Made by a program: the position numbers and the translations under genes. Below are positions 1 to 9,170 of a stretch of DNA of 64,000 bases, piece by piece. The stretch covers positions 5,113,001 through 5,177,000 of the forward strand of contig NZ_JAZHRU010000001.1 of the NCBI RefSeq assembly GCF_036924525.1. Direction: 5' to 3'. The notes beneath the pieces are model-generated. The model did not search any database, was not told where the DNA came from, and saw only the letters and a program-made list of their open reading frames with translations. Positions within the stretch are counted from its first letter, which is position 1. Each line of letters begins with the position of its first letter. Origin of the DNA: Bradyrhizobium sp. AZCC 1719. Its GTDB lineage: Bacteria > Pseudomonadota > Alphaproteobacteria > Rhizobiales > Xanthobacteraceae.

Positions 1-2
1 TC

Positions 3-2990
3 TATGTCGAATTGCAGCGCCATGGCGTCGACAAGGAGCGCCGCGTCGAGGCCGGCCTGATCGATCTCGCTTACGCCAAGGGCCTGCCGCTGGTCGCGAC
101 CAACGAGCCATATTTCGCGTCGAACGACGACTATGAAGCCCATGATGCGTTGTTGTGCATCGCCGGCGGCAAGCTGATCGCCGAGACCGACCGCGAGCAG
201 CTCACCCCCGATCACCGCTTCAAGACCCGCGCCGAAATGGCGGTGCTGTTTGCCGACATTCCGGAAGCGCTGGCCTCCACGATCGAGATCGCCGAGCGCT
301 GCTCGTTCCGGCCAAAAACGAGAAAACCTATCCTGCCGCGTTTCACCGTTGGTGCCGATTCGGGCTCCGACGCGGCAACCGAAGAAGCCGCCGAGCTGAA
401 GCGTCAGGCCGAGGCGGGGCTCGCGCGCCGCCTGCAGGTTCATGGCCTGTCGCCCGGCGCGACGGAAGAGGAATACCAGAAGCGTCTCGCCTTCGAGATC
501 GACGTCATCAACCGCATGAACTATGCGGGCTACTTTCTGATCGTCTCGGACTTCATCAAATGGGCCAAGGCCCACGATATTCCGGTCGGTCCGGGCCGCG
601 GCTCCGGCGCCGGCTCGCTGGTCGCCTACGCGCTCACTATCACCGACCTCGATCCGATTCGCTTTGGACTACTGTTCGAGCGCTTCCTCAACCCCGAACG
701 CGTCTCGATGCCGGACTTCGACATCGACTTCTGCCAGGACCGCCGCGGCGAGGTGATCGACTACGTGCAGCAGCGCTATGGCCGCGATCAGGTGGCGCAG
801 ATCATCACCTTTGGAACGCTGCAGGCGAGGGGCGTGCTGCGCGACGTCGGCCGCGTGCTGCAGATGCCTTACGGCCAGGTCGACAAGCTGACAAAACTGG
901 TGCCGCAAAATCCCGCCGCGCCGGTGACGCTGGCGCAGGCGATCGAGGGTGAACCCAAGCTGCAGGCGTTCCGCGACGAGGACCCGGTGGTCGCGCGCGC
1001 CTTTGACATCGCCCAGCGCCTCGAAGGGCTGACGCGCCACGCCTCGACGCACGCCGCCGGCATCGTGATCGGCGACCGACCTTTAAGCGAACTGGTGCCG
1101 CTCTATCGCGATCCCAAATCCGACATGCCAGTGACCCAGTTCAACATGAAATGGGTCGAGCCGGCGGGGCTCGTGAAGTTCGACTTCCTCGGCCTGAAGA
1201 CGCTGACCGTGCTCGACGTCGCAGTGAAGCTCCTCAGGCAACGCAACATCCATGTCGATCTGCCGACGCTGCCGATCGACGATGCGCCGAGTTACCAGAT
1301 GCTGGCGCGGGGCGATGTGGTCGGCGTGTTCCAGGTGGAAAGCCAGGGCATGCGGCGGGCGCTGATCGACATGCGCCCCGACCGCTTCGAGGACATCATC
1401 GCGCTCGTGGCGCTCTATCGCCCGGGCCCGATGGCCAACATCCCGACCTATTGCGCGCGCAAGCACGGCGACGAGGAGCCTGAATATCTGCATCCGATTC
1501 TGGAGCCGATCCTGAAAGAGACATTCGGCGTCATCATCTACCAGGAACAGGTGATGCAGATCGCGCAGGTGATGGCCGGCTATTCGCTCGGCGACGCCGA
1601 CCTGCTGCGCCGCGCGATGGGCAAGAAGATCCGCGCCGAGATGGAGAAGCAGCGCGCGATCTTCGTCGCCGGCGCGGTCAAGAACGGCGTGCCGAAGGGG
1701 CAGGCGGACACGATCTTCGAACTGCTCGCCAAGTTCGCCGACTACGGCTTCAACAAGAGCCACGCGGCGGCTTACGCGCTGGTGTCCTACCACACCGCCT
1801 ACATGAAGGCGCATTACCCGGTGGAGTTTTTGGCGGCGTCGATGACGCTCGAACTCAACAACACCGACAAGCTCTCGGAGTTTCGCGCCGAGGCGCAGCG
1901 GCTCGGCATCAAGGTCGAAGCACCGAACATCAACCGTTCGGGCGCCACCTTCGAGGTCGGCGAGAAAACCATCTACTATGCGCTGGCGGCGCTGAAGGGC
2001 GTCGGCCTGCAGGCCGTCGAGCAGATCGTGGAGGAGCGCAAGAAGGGCGCCTTCACCTCGCTTGCGGACTTCGCCGCCCGCGTCAATCCGCGCGCGATCA
2101 ACAAGCGCATCATCGAAAGCCTGGCCGCGGCCGGCGCATTCGACATGCTGGAGTCGAACCGCGCCCGTGTCTTTGCCGGGGCGGACGCGATTCTCGCCGC
2201 CTGCCAGCGCAGCCATGAAGCGGCGACGATCGGCCAGAACGACATGTTCGGCAATGCTGCCGACGCGCCGACCATCATGCTGCCGCAGATCGAGCCCTGG
2301 TTGCCGGCCGAAAAACTCCGCCGCGAATACGATGCCGTCGGCTTTTTCCTGTCCGGCCATCCGCTCGACGACTACGCCACCGTGTTGAAGCGGCTGCGGG
2401 TGCAGTCCTGGGCGGAATTCTCGCGTGCCGTGAAGACCGGTGCGACCGCGGGCAGGGTTGCGGCGACCGTGGTGTCGCGCATGGAGCGCCGCACCAAGAC
2501 CGGCAACAAGATGGGCATCATGGGCCTGTCAGACCCGACCGGACATTTCGAGGCGGTGCTGTTTTCCGAGGGCCTGGCGCAATACCGCGACGTGCTGGAG
2601 CCGGGGGCGGCCGTATTGCTGCAACTCGGCGCCGAGTTGCAGGGCGAAGACGTGCGCGCGCGGGTGCTGCATGCCGAGCCGCTGGATGACGCCGCAGCCA
2701 AAACCCAAAAGGGCCTGCGGATCTTCGTTCGCGACACCAAGCCGCTGGATTCGATTGCGCGACGGCTCAACATGCCGGAAGCATCGGCGCAAAACGGTTC
2801 GGCCAGGGGCCTGCCGGCGAAGCCTGCGCCCGCGCCATCGGGCGGCGCCGATGGCGACGTCTCGCTCGTCATCATGCTCGACCTGCAGACCGAGGTGGAG
2901 ATGAAGCTGCCGGGCCGCTTCAAGGTCTCGCCGCAGATCGCCGGAGCGATCAAGGCGGTTGCCGGCGTGGTGGATGTGCAGACGCTGTAG
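3..2990 (+). CDS. dnaE: DNA polymerase III subunit alpha (5'-truncated by window edge)
   Basis: This is the catalytic subunit of the replicative DNA polymerase III holoenzyme. The reading frame is open from the window edge (Y-V-E-L-Q-R-H-G, late in the PHP domain), so roughly 170 N-terminal residues lie outside. The palm motif PDFDIDF, which carries catalytic aspartates, is encoded near 711-731. It is followed by the usual PHP-associated, finger and helix-hairpin-helix regions, and by an OB-fold near residue 810 of the fragment. About 995 residues are visible, consistent with a normal DnaE of about 1,170. The last 57 coding bases, including the stop codon, occur again at 5501-5557. The gene itself looks intact. 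Confidence 0.97.
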   Translation, partial: YVELQRHGVDKERRVEAGLIDLAYAKGLPLVATNEPYFASNDDYEAHDALLCIAGGKLIAETDREQLTPDHRFKTRAEMAVLFADIPEALASTIEIAERCSFRPKTRKPILPRFTVGADSGSDAATEEAAELKRQAEAGLARRLQVHGLSPGATEEEYQKRLAFEIDVINRMNYAGYFLIVSDFIKWAKAHDIPVGPGRGSGAGSLVAYALTITDLDPIRFGLLFERFLNPERVSMPDFDIDFCQDRRGEVIDYVQQRYGRDQVAQIITFGTLQARGVLRDVGRVLQMPYGQVDKLTKLVPQNPAAPVTLAQAIEGEPKLQAFRDEDPVVARAFDIAQRLEGLTRHASTHAAGIVIGDRPLSELVPLYRDPKSDMPVTQFNMKWVEPAGLVKFDFLGLKTLTVLDVAVKLLRQRNIHVDLPTLPIDDAPSYQMLARGDVVGVFQVESQGMRRALIDMRPDRFEDIIALVALYRPGPMANIPTYCARKHGDEEPEYLHPILEPILKETFGVIIYQEQVMQIAQVMAGYSLGDADLLRRAMGKKIRAEMEKQRAIFVAGAVKNGVPKGQADTIFELLAKFADYGFNKSHAAAYALVSYHTAYMKAHYPVEFLAASMTLELNNTDKLSEFRAEAQRLGIKVEAPNINRSGATFEVGEKTIYYALAALKGVGLQAVEQIVEERKKGAFTSLADFAARVNPRAINKRIIESLAAAGAFDMLESNRARVFAGADAILAACQRSHEAATIGQNDMFGNAADAPTIMLPQIEPWLPAEKLRREYDAVGFFLSGHPLDDYATVLKRLRVQSWAEFSRAVKTGATAGRVAATVVSRMERRTKTGNKMGIMGLSDPTGHFEAVLFSEGLAQYRDVLEPGAAVLLQLGAELQGEDVRARVLHAEPLDDAAAKTQKGLRIFVRDTKPLDSIARRLNMPEASAQNGSARGLPAKPAPAPSGGADGDVSLVIMLDLQTEVEMKLPGRFKVSPQIAGAIKAVAGVVDVQTL

Positions 2991-2991
2991 G
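2934..2991 (+). repeat. 58-bp direct repeat, copy 1 (dnaE 3' end)
   Basis: This is the terminal segment of dnaE (residues QIAGAIKAV...QTL plus the TAG stop and one base). It is identical over all 58 positions to 5501-5558. Flanking bases differ at both edges (g against t on the left, t against g on the right). The two copies bracket about 2.5 kb holding two co-translated genes. That is the pattern expected of an element that integrated into the 3' end of a gene and restored it, or of a segmental duplication. Confidence 0.95.
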
Positions 2992-3196
2992 TCGTGGCAA
3001 GGACCTGCTGCAGCGGCTGCCCCGAACTCGCAGCAGGCGCGATTGGCATTCATCAAAGGGATTGCACCCTTCAGCTCCCATTAACGCAATATGCGCCGTC
3101 GTTTGTCGGGCGCGTGGAGATACGATTGCAACCACGCGGTGTTTTGGCTAAACGGCGAGAGCATCATCGCCGTGTGGGCATGGCCAGGGGGACTTC

Positions 3197-4519
3197 GTGG
3201 CTGTTTCTGTTGCCAGGGTTGCGCGCGCGCTAACGTGGTTGCTGCTGTTCCTGGCCCTTGATGGCGGCACGGCGTGGACGGCGCAGGGCGCATCTTCGAT
3301 CGCGGAGGGCATCTACGCCGCGGCGCCACCGCGACTGCTGCAGATTCGGACGCTGGTCGCCAATGCGGGACAGCAGGCGTCGATCGGCTCCGGCTTCCTT
3401 GTGTCCGCCGACGGGCTGGCGATCACCAATTACCACGTGGTTTCGCAGGCTGTACTCGAGCCGAAAACCTATCGGCTCGAATATACGGCGGCCGACGGCA
3501 GCCGCGGAGAGCTGAGCGTGGTGGGCGTCGACCTGCCAAACGACCTCGCGATCGTTCGTCTTGCCAAGCGTGACGCTCCATTTTTCACTTTCGACGGCGC
3601 CGCAATGGAAGGCTCGCCTTCCAAGGGCGAGCGCCTGTATTCCATGGGCAACCCGCTCGATCTCGGATTCACGATCATCGAAGGCACCTATAACGGCTTG
3701 GTAGACCGCACCTACAATGATCGTGTGCACTTCAGTGGCGCGCTCAACCCGGGCATGAGCGGCGGCCCGACCGTTTCCGCCGAGGGACAGGTCGTCGGCG
3801 TCAACGTCGCCACCCGCAGGGGCGGCCAGCTTCTCAGCTTTCTGGTACCGGCGCGCTATGCGGCGGCGCTGCTACAGCGGGTGCGCGAGCAGAAAACCCC
3901 GCCGGATCTGCGGGCCGAGGTCGGCCGACAACTCGCCGCCTGGCAGTCGGCGCTCTACAGATCGTTTGCCGAGAAGGGGTTTCGTTCGACCGCGCTCGGG
4001 CCGTATCTGGCTCCCGAGACGGTGGCGCCCTGGTTCAATTGCTGGGCGAACACCAATGCGGGCGCCACGCCCAGGCCGCGCGCCAGCATCAATTCGATCA
4101 ACTGCAAGGCCGATACCGGCCTGTATGTCGCTCCCGACCTGAACACGGGAGCGATCCAGATTGATCATTCGTATGTCAAAGCCACCGAGCTCAACCAGTT
4201 CCAGCTTGCAACCCTCCTGACTCAGATGAGCCAGCCGCGGCTTGTCGGCGGCGGCCCATTCCGCAAGTGGTATACGCCGCAGCGCTGCCACGAGGATTTT
4301 GTCGGTGCCGCGGCGTCGGACCGTCCACCGCTCAGGGTTATCTGGTGCGCGCAGGCCTATCGTGAATTCGAAGGACTCTACGACGTGGCCCTGATCGCCG
4401 TGACCCAGGACCAGGGCAGCGAGGCATTGGTCTCGCGATTGAGCCTTCAGGCGGTGGGCTATGACGACGCCGTGGCGCTCGGCAAGCGCTTCCTTCAATC
4501 GGTGCAGTCGAGCAAATGA
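3197..4519 (+). CDS. Exported trypsin-like serine protease with Cys-containing C-terminal domain
   Basis: This is a periplasmic or secreted S1C/trypsin-like endopeptidase of 440 residues. The GTG start follows an AGGGGGA ribosome site. An N-terminal hydrophobic segment (about residues 10-30) is a likely signal peptide. The triad is visible: His80 in TNYHVV, Asp116 in NDLAIVRL and Ser188 in GMSGGP. There is no PDZ domain. Residues from about 225 onward form an unrecognised domain with four cysteines (NCW, NCK, RCH, WCA), which could make two disulfides. The stop overlaps the start of the FHA gene by 4 bp, so the pair is translationally coupled. The pair sits between the two dnaE 3'-end repeats. 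Substrate unknown. Confidence 0.85.
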   Translation: MAVSVARVARALTWLLLFLALDGGTAWTAQGASSIAEGIYAAAPPRLLQIRTLVANAGQQASIGSGFLVSADGLAITNYHVVSQAVLEPKTYRLEYTAADGSRGELSVVGVDLPNDLAIVRLAKRDAPFFTFDGAAMEGSPSKGERLYSMGNPLDLGFTIIEGTYNGLVDRTYNDRVHFSGALNPGMSGGPTVSAEGQVVGVNVATRRGGQLLSFLVPARYAAALLQRVREQKTPPDLRAEVGRQLAAWQSALYRSFAEKGFRSTALGPYLAPETVAPWFNCWANTNAGATPRPRASINSINCKADTGLYVAPDLNTGAIQIDHSYVKATELNQFQLATLLTQMSQPRLVGGGPFRKWYTPQRCHEDFVGAAASDRPPLRVIWCAQAYREFEGLYDVALIAVTQDQGSEALVSRLSLQAVGYDDAVALGKRFLQSVQSSK

Positions 4520-5478
4520 TCTGGGTAGAAGTACTGTCGCGTCATCGCGATATTGCCGCGCGTTTCCGGATCGCTGCTCCGGAGGCGCGCATCGGCCGCG
4601 GCTATGACAACGACGTCATCATCGACGATCCCTATGTCGCCGCACAGCATCTGCGTGTCTTTCGCGACGAGGCCGGGCAACTCATTGCCGAGGATTTGGG
4701 TAGCACCAACGGTACGTTTCTCGACGGCGGCCGTAGCCGGGTCGCGCGCATCGTCGTTGACGGCAAACATCCAATTCGTATCGGCCAAACTTATCTGCGC
4801 ATTCGCGAGATCCACCATGAGGTCGAACGCGAACGCGTCGCCCCGCTGGAGTCGCGGACCTTGCCGATCGCGGCGGCCGCGACGCTCGGCGCTTCGCTGC
4901 TGGCATTGAGCGTGCTTCAGATCTGGCTCGGTCAGACGGCCGAGCTGCGGGCTTCGAGCTATCTCACGCCGCTGCTGTGGATCGTCGCCACGGTTTTCGT
5001 ATGGGCTGGCATATGGGCGCTGCTGTCGCGAGTATTTTCCGGCAGCTCGCACCTCTTGCGCAATCTGCTCATCACGCTGGCAGGCGGCCTTGCGTTCTCG
5101 CTTTACCACGAGTTTGCCCGGATTTTCGCGTTTGCGTGGACCTGGCCCGGAGCTAGCACGTACCAATACGTTGCGACGTGGTCAATCCTGGCCGCCATGT
5201 GCTTCCTGCATTTGCGCGAGGTGGGCCGAACCCGACTGAAGCTGAAGGGTGCCATCGTGGTCGCACTGCTCGTTACCGCGATTGCGTTCCAGACCTTGCA
5301 GCGGTCCGAGGCTTTTTCCGATTACGGGCGGCAGTACACCACGCACCAGCTCATGCCGCCGGCGTTCCGTGCGGTCCAGCTCACCGAGCAAGGCGTATTC
5401 TTTGGCGAGATCGCCAATCTCAAAGCAAGGCTCGACAGCGATCGCGTGCATGCCAGGCCAAACGAGGCGGTTCAGTAG
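4516..5478 (+). CDS. FHA-domain integral membrane protein
   Basis: This 320-residue protein starts with a forkhead-associated domain (about residues 5-95). Hallmarks are the IGRGYDNDV strand, the AQHLRV region and GSTNGTF. FHA domains bind phosphothreonine partners. From about residue 115 there are about five hydrophobic segments (AAAATLGASLLALSVL, PLLWIVATVFVWAGIWALL, LLITLAGGLAFSLY, WSILAAMCFLHL, GAIVVALLVTAIAF), then a soluble tail. It overlaps the upstream protease gene by ATGA. I infer a membrane signalling partner for the protease; no kinase gene is nearby. The frame ends 22 bp before the second dnaE 3'-end repeat. Confidence 0.85.
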   Translation: MIWVEVLSRHRDIAARFRIAAPEARIGRGYDNDVIIDDPYVAAQHLRVFRDEAGQLIAEDLGSTNGTFLDGGRSRVARIVVDGKHPIRIGQTYLRIREIHHEVERERVAPLESRTLPIAAAATLGASLLALSVLQIWLGQTAELRASSYLTPLLWIVATVFVWAGIWALLSRVFSGSSHLLRNLLITLAGGLAFSLYHEFARIFAFAWTWPGASTYQYVATWSILAAMCFLHLREVGRTRLKLKGAIVVALLVTAIAFQTLQRSEAFSDYGRQYTTHQLMPPAFRAVQLTEQGVFFGEIANLKARLDSDRVHARPNEAVQ

Positions 5479-5500
5479 CCGCCGGCGGCCGGCGCGGCGT

Positions 5501-5558
5501 CAGATCGCCGGAGCGATCAAGGCGGTTGCCGGCGTGGTGGATGTGCAGACGCTGTAGG
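5501..5558 (+). repeat. 58-bp direct repeat, copy 2 (displaced dnaE 3' end)
   Basis: Perfect copy of 2934-2991, with no upstream dnaE sequence before it. The encoded tail is therefore a remnant with no gene. About 30 bp beyond this copy, the sequence ATTGCAACCTCACGGTGTT (from about 5594) resembles ATTGCAACCACGCGGTGTT about 135 bp beyond copy 1 (from about 3127). The similarity therefore extends weakly into the following intergenic DNA. Confidence 0.95.
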
Positions 5559-5649
5559 GTCAACCGGCGGCGCGGATAGCGCCGTAAGTGCTATTGCAAC
5601 CTCACGGTGTTCCCGGCTATGCCCTTCTGGGGAAAGTTTTGGGGGCATT

Positions 5650-6177
5650 ATGCTGGGGCGTGGAATTGCGTTGCTGTCGGGCGCGTTAATGTTGTCGGGA
5701 TGCATGACCGCCAAGGTCGGAACCGACTATGCGGCGATCTCGCAAAGGGTTGGTCCGCCGAAGCCGGGACAGTCCCGGGTGGTGGTGCTTCAGAAAAAGC
5801 GCGACGGGCTGTCCATGGCCATTTGCGCCTGTGAGGTGAGGGTAGATGGCAGTCCGATGGGCAAGGTGCTGGTCGGCACCTACGCCTATGCCGATCTCCC
5901 GGCGGGTCCGCATCAGCTAGTTGCGAGCGAAACGCTGTTTCCGGGCGAGACCAGGCGCGATTTCACCACGGCGCCCGGCCGCACCTACTTCTTTCTCGTC
6001 AAATCGAGCGCGAGGCATGATGCGGTGAGCGGAATGTCGCTGGTCGGAGGATTGGCCGGCGTGGCGGTCGCGGCTGTCGCAACGTCCGGCCACGATAATC
6101 TTGGGCCGGGCGAATTTATTCCGCTGGACGAGCCGACCGCGAGAACGATGCTCGCGGAGCTGCAGTTGGCGGATTAG
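5650..6177 (+). CDS. DUF2846-like lipoprotein
   Basis: This is a predicted lipoprotein of 175 residues. The signal sequence ends in a lipobox (LSGC) with Cys18 as the lipidation site, and the following residues MTAK do not forbid outer-membrane sorting. The core (about residues 42-125: VVVLQKKRDG, VDGSPMGKVLVGTYAYADLPAGPHQL) fits the DUF2846 pattern, in which a small beta-rich domain precedes a glycine-rich segment. ATG follows a GGGGG-rich ribosome site. It is the first gene after the second dnaE repeat, so it may have followed dnaE directly before the 2.5-kb insertion. Function unknown. Confidence 0.75.
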   Translation: MLGRGIALLSGALMLSGCMTAKVGTDYAAISQRVGPPKPGQSRVVVLQKKRDGLSMAICACEVRVDGSPMGKVLVGTYAYADLPAGPHQLVASETLFPGETRRDFTTAPGRTYFFLVKSSARHDAVSGMSLVGGLAGVAVAAVATSGHDNLGPGEFIPLDEPTARTMLAELQLAD

Positions 6178-6353
6178 ACTCGACCCAACGGCCCATGCAC
6201 ATGCCGCCGGAACGAACACGCGCAGGCGATGGCCATCGGGCCGGCGCCCACACAGCTTGAGGCGAGATAGGACCAAGGTCGCCCTCGTTTGACCCAGATC
6301 AATTCGCTATGTCACGCCCGCCGGGTAGGCTTGCATCCACGGGAGGAACGAGC

Positions 6354-7319
6354 GTGGCGCAGACCACCAAACACCATGCCGATCAGGTGCAGGCGACGGT
6401 CGCGCATGGCTCGGCCGCTACATCGGCTGTAGTTGCTTCCTGGCGCCGGTCGTCCAATTTTCATCGCCTCGACCCCGCCGAATGCAATCTGCCGCGCCGG
6501 TTGAGCCAGTCCGAATTCGAATTGGCGCGCCAGCAGATCGAGCCGCTGGTTCGCGCCGCGCAATCCAATCTGGACCGGCTGTTTCTGGCCGTCGGCGGCG
6601 TTGGCTGTTGCGTTCTGCTGGCTGATCGCAACGGCGTGCCTGTCGACCGGCGCGGCGCCGCGTCCGACGACGAGACGTTCAGGGCGTGGGGTTTGTGGAC
6701 CGGGACGGTCTGGAGCGAGGAGTGCGAGGGCACCAATGGCATCGGAACGTGTCTGGCCGAGCAGCGCGCGCTCACCGTCCATCGCGACCAGCACTTTTAC
6801 GCGCGCAACACGCTTTTGAGCTGCACGTCGGCGCCGATCTACGACCACGAGGGCAGGCTGGCCGCAGCGCTCGACGTGTCTTCCTGCCGCGCCGACCTCA
6901 CGGAAGGGTTCGTCAATCTCATTGCGGTGGCGGTCGGCGATGCCGCGCGCCGGATCGAGATGGAGAATTTCCGGCTGGCGTTTCCGAACGCCCGCTTCCT
7001 GTTTGCGCCCGACATCAATCGCGGCGGCGGCGGGCTGATCGCGGTCGATGCCGACGACCTCGTCATCGGTGCAACGCGTTCGGCGCGGCTGGCGCTCGGT
7101 GTGACGCGGGATTTTCTGAAGAAGCCGTTGCCGGCGGCGGACCTGCTCGGTGGCGCGTCGAGTCCGGCGCGCGATCTCGACCAGGCCGAGCGGGTGGCCG
7201 TGCAACGGGCACTGGCGCGCAGCGGCGGTAACGTTTCGGCCGCTGCCGAGGCGCTCGGCATCAGCCGCGCGACCCTGCACCGGAAGCTGCGGCGCCTCGA
7301 CCTCCATCGCGCTCACTAG
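6354..7319 (+). CDS. GAF-domain, Fis-type HTH transcriptional regulator (AcoR-like, no AAA+ domain)
   Basis: This is a 321-residue activator-type regulator. An AcoR-like GAF sensory region covers about residues 60-200 (GVGCCVLLADRNGVPVDRRG, EGTNGIGTCLAEQR, SAPIYDHEGRLAAALDVSS). A Fis-type helix-turn-helix closes the protein (ALARSGGNVSAAAEALGISRATLHRKLRRL). The sigma-54 AAA+ ATPase module that normally separates the two is missing, so it is unlikely to drive a sigma-54 promoter. I chose GTG 6354 because GGAGG lies 7 nt upstream; the in-frame ATG at 6309 lacks a ribosome site. It lies upstream of and co-directional with the aldehyde dehydrogenase gene, its likely target. Confidence 0.85.
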   Translation: MAQTTKHHADQVQATVAHGSAATSAVVASWRRSSNFHRLDPAECNLPRRLSQSEFELARQQIEPLVRAAQSNLDRLFLAVGGVGCCVLLADRNGVPVDRRGAASDDETFRAWGLWTGTVWSEECEGTNGIGTCLAEQRALTVHRDQHFYARNTLLSCTSAPIYDHEGRLAAALDVSSCRADLTEGFVNLIAVAVGDAARRIEMENFRLAFPNARFLFAPDINRGGGGLIAVDADDLVIGATRSARLALGVTRDFLKKPLPAADLLGGASSPARDLDQAERVAVQRALARSGGNVSAAAEALGISRATLHRKLRRLDLHRAH

Positions 7320-7338
7320 AAGGATTCTCCCGTTCGAC

Positions 7339-7356
7339 TGTCGCAGTTCTGCGACA
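7339..7356. promoter_or_regulatory. Perfect palindromic operator candidate upstream of the aldehyde dehydrogenase
   Basis: TGTCGCAG-TT-CTGCGACA is an 8-bp perfect inverted repeat, about 100 bp upstream of the aldehyde dehydrogenase start and just after the Fis-type regulator gene. Position and symmetry suit a dimeric Fis-type HTH regulator. Binding by the adjacent gene product is inferred. Confidence 0.6.
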
Positions 7357-7458
7357 CACGCCCACGCGATCCGGCTTCGCTGGGCAGACAGCAAAACCTG
7401 CCTTCGCCATGGTTTTTCCCGAGCGACGCATTCAGCGACGCCATAGCGAGGAACAGCC

Positions 7459-8976
7459 ATGAACAAGGTCGAATTTTCACGAACTGCGAAGGCCCCGTTC
7501 GAAAGGCGATACGGGAACTACATCAATGGAAAATGGGCCGAGCCGCGCTCGGGCCGCTATTTCGAGAATTTCTCGCCGGTCAACGGCCGGCTGCTTTGCG
7601 AGGTCGCGCGCTCCGAAGCGCAGGACGTCGAAGACGCGCTCGACGCCGCGCACGCCGCCAAGGACGCCTGGGGCCGCACCAGCGTCGCCGAACGCGCCCT
7701 GATCCTGAACCGCATCGCCGACCGCATGGAGGAAAACCTCGATCTGCTTGCGCTCGCCGAAACCTGGGACAACGGCAAGCCGATCCGCGAGACCACCGCG
7801 GCCGACATTCCGCTCGCCATCGACCATTTCCGCTACTTCGCCGGCGCCATCCGCGCCCAGGAAGGCAGCCTTTCCGAAATCGATCACGATACCGTCGCCT
7901 ATCATTTCCACGAGCCGCTCGGCGTCGTCGGCCAGATCATTCCCTGGAACTTCCCGCTGCTGATGGCGTGCTGGAAGCTGGCGCCGGCGCTGGCTGCCGG
8001 AAACTGCGTCGTGCTGAAGCCGGCCGAACAGACCCCGGCCGCGATCATGATATGGGCAGGGTTGATCGGCGACCTGTTGCCGCCGGGCGTTCTCAACATC
8101 GTCAACGGCTTCGGCCTCGAGGCTGGCAAGCCGCTGGCGTCCTCGCCGCGCATCTCCAAGATCGCCTTCACCGGCGAGACCTCGACGGGCCGGCTGATCA
8201 TGCAGTATGCCAGCCAGAACCTCATTCCGGTTACCCTCGAGCTCGGCGGCAAGTCGCCCAACATCTTCTTCAAGGACGTCGCCGCCGAGGATGACGATTT
8301 CCTCGACAAGGCGATCGAAGGCTTCGTCATGTTCGCGTTCAACCAGGGCGAGGTCTGCACCTGTCCGAGCCGTGCGCTGATTCATGAGTCGATCTTCGAC
8401 CGCTTCATGGAAAGGGCGTTGAAACGCGTCGAGGCGATCGTGCAGGGCGATCCGCTCGATCCGGCGACGATGATCGGCGCGCAGGCGTCATCCGAGCAGA
8501 TGCACAAGATCCTGTCCTATATCGATATCGGCCGCGGGGAGGGCGCGCAGGTGCTGACGGGCGGGGCGCGCAACGAACTGCCGGGCGACCTCGCCGGCGG
8601 CTTCTACGTCAAGCCGACGGTGTTCAAGGGCAACAACAAGATGCGCATCTTCCAGGAGGAGATCTTCGGACCGGTCGTTTCGGTCACGACCTTCAAGGAT
8701 GACGACGAGGCGCTCGCGATCGCCAACGACACGCTCTACGGTCTCGGCGCCGGCATCTGGAGCCGCGATGCGAGCCGGCTCTACCGCTTCGGCCGCGCCA
8801 TCCAGGCGGGCCGCGTCTGGACCAATTGCTATCACGCCTATCCGGCGCATGCCGCGTTCGGCGGTTACAAACAATCGGGTGTCGGCCGCGAGACCCACAA
8901 GATGATGCTGGACCACTACCAGCAGACCAAGAACCTCTTGGTCAGCTACAGCCCGAAGAAGCTCGGCTTCTTCTGA
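7459..8976 (+). CDS. Aldehyde dehydrogenase (AldB/ExaC type)
   Basis: NAD(P)+-dependent aldehyde dehydrogenase of 505 residues that oxidises aldehydes, probably acetaldehyde, to carboxylates. Visible motifs are the IPWNFP cofactor region (about 161), the catalytic general base Glu261 in LELGGKSP, and the nucleophile Cys300 in [11 protein letters not shown]. That last signature is typical of the acetaldehyde dehydrogenase branch. Length is normal for the family. ATG follows GAGGAA. It stands alone downstream of the GAF/Fis regulator, with a palindromic operator candidate between them, suggesting aldehyde- or alcohol-induced expression. The exact substrate cannot be read from sequence. Confidence 0.92.
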   Translation: MNKVEFSRTAKAPFERRYGNYINGKWAEPRSGRYFENFSPVNGRLLCEVARSEAQDVEDALDAAHAAKDAWGRTSVAERALILNRIADRMEENLDLLALAETWDNGKPIRETTAADIPLAIDHFRYFAGAIRAQEGSLSEIDHDTVAYHFHEPLGVVGQIIPWNFPLLMACWKLAPALAAGNCVVLKPAEQTPAAIMIWAGLIGDLLPPGVLNIVNGFGLEAGKPLASSPRISKIAFTGETSTGRLIMQYASQNLIPVTLELGGKSPNIFFKDVAAEDDDFLDKAIEGFVMFAFNQGEVCTCPSRALIHESIFDRFMERALKRVEAIVQGDPLDPATMIGAQASSEQMHKILSYIDIGRGEGAQVLTGGARNELPGDLAGGFYVKPTVFKGNNKMRIFQEEIFGPVVSVTTFKDDDEALAIANDTLYGLGAGIWSRDASRLYRFGRAIQAGRVWTNCYHAYPAHAAFGGYKQSGVGRETHKMMLDHYQQTKNLLVSYSPKKLGFF

Positions 8977-9170
8977 CAGCCTTCTGAGTTGGGCGACGGC
9001 GTTGCGCGGGGGCACTTCAACCTCGCGCAACGATGCGTTTCGCGAATTCAAGAAGTTGTCATTGCCTTTTTCGATGCCGACCTACGCGAAACCGTCATAT
9101 AATCGAGTCGAGGGGGAACTGTGCTGCATCACGGGAGTATTACCTGAAATCGCAGTTACGGAGGTCCGCC

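Noticed and set aside
1083..2360. 425-codon minus-strand frame inside dnaE
   Set aside because: Antisense to conserved DnaE sequence, with no domain and no upstream signals.
7400..7430. Sigma-54 promoter upstream of the aldehyde dehydrogenase
   Set aside because: One GG-N10-GC spacing exists (TGGTTTTTCCCGAGC), but the consensus match is poor and the adjacent regulator lacks the AAA+ module needed with sigma-54.
9033..9170. N-terminal extension of the CBS protein
   Set aside because: The in-frame extension has no family similarity, and the GGAGG directly before ATG 9171 fixes the start.
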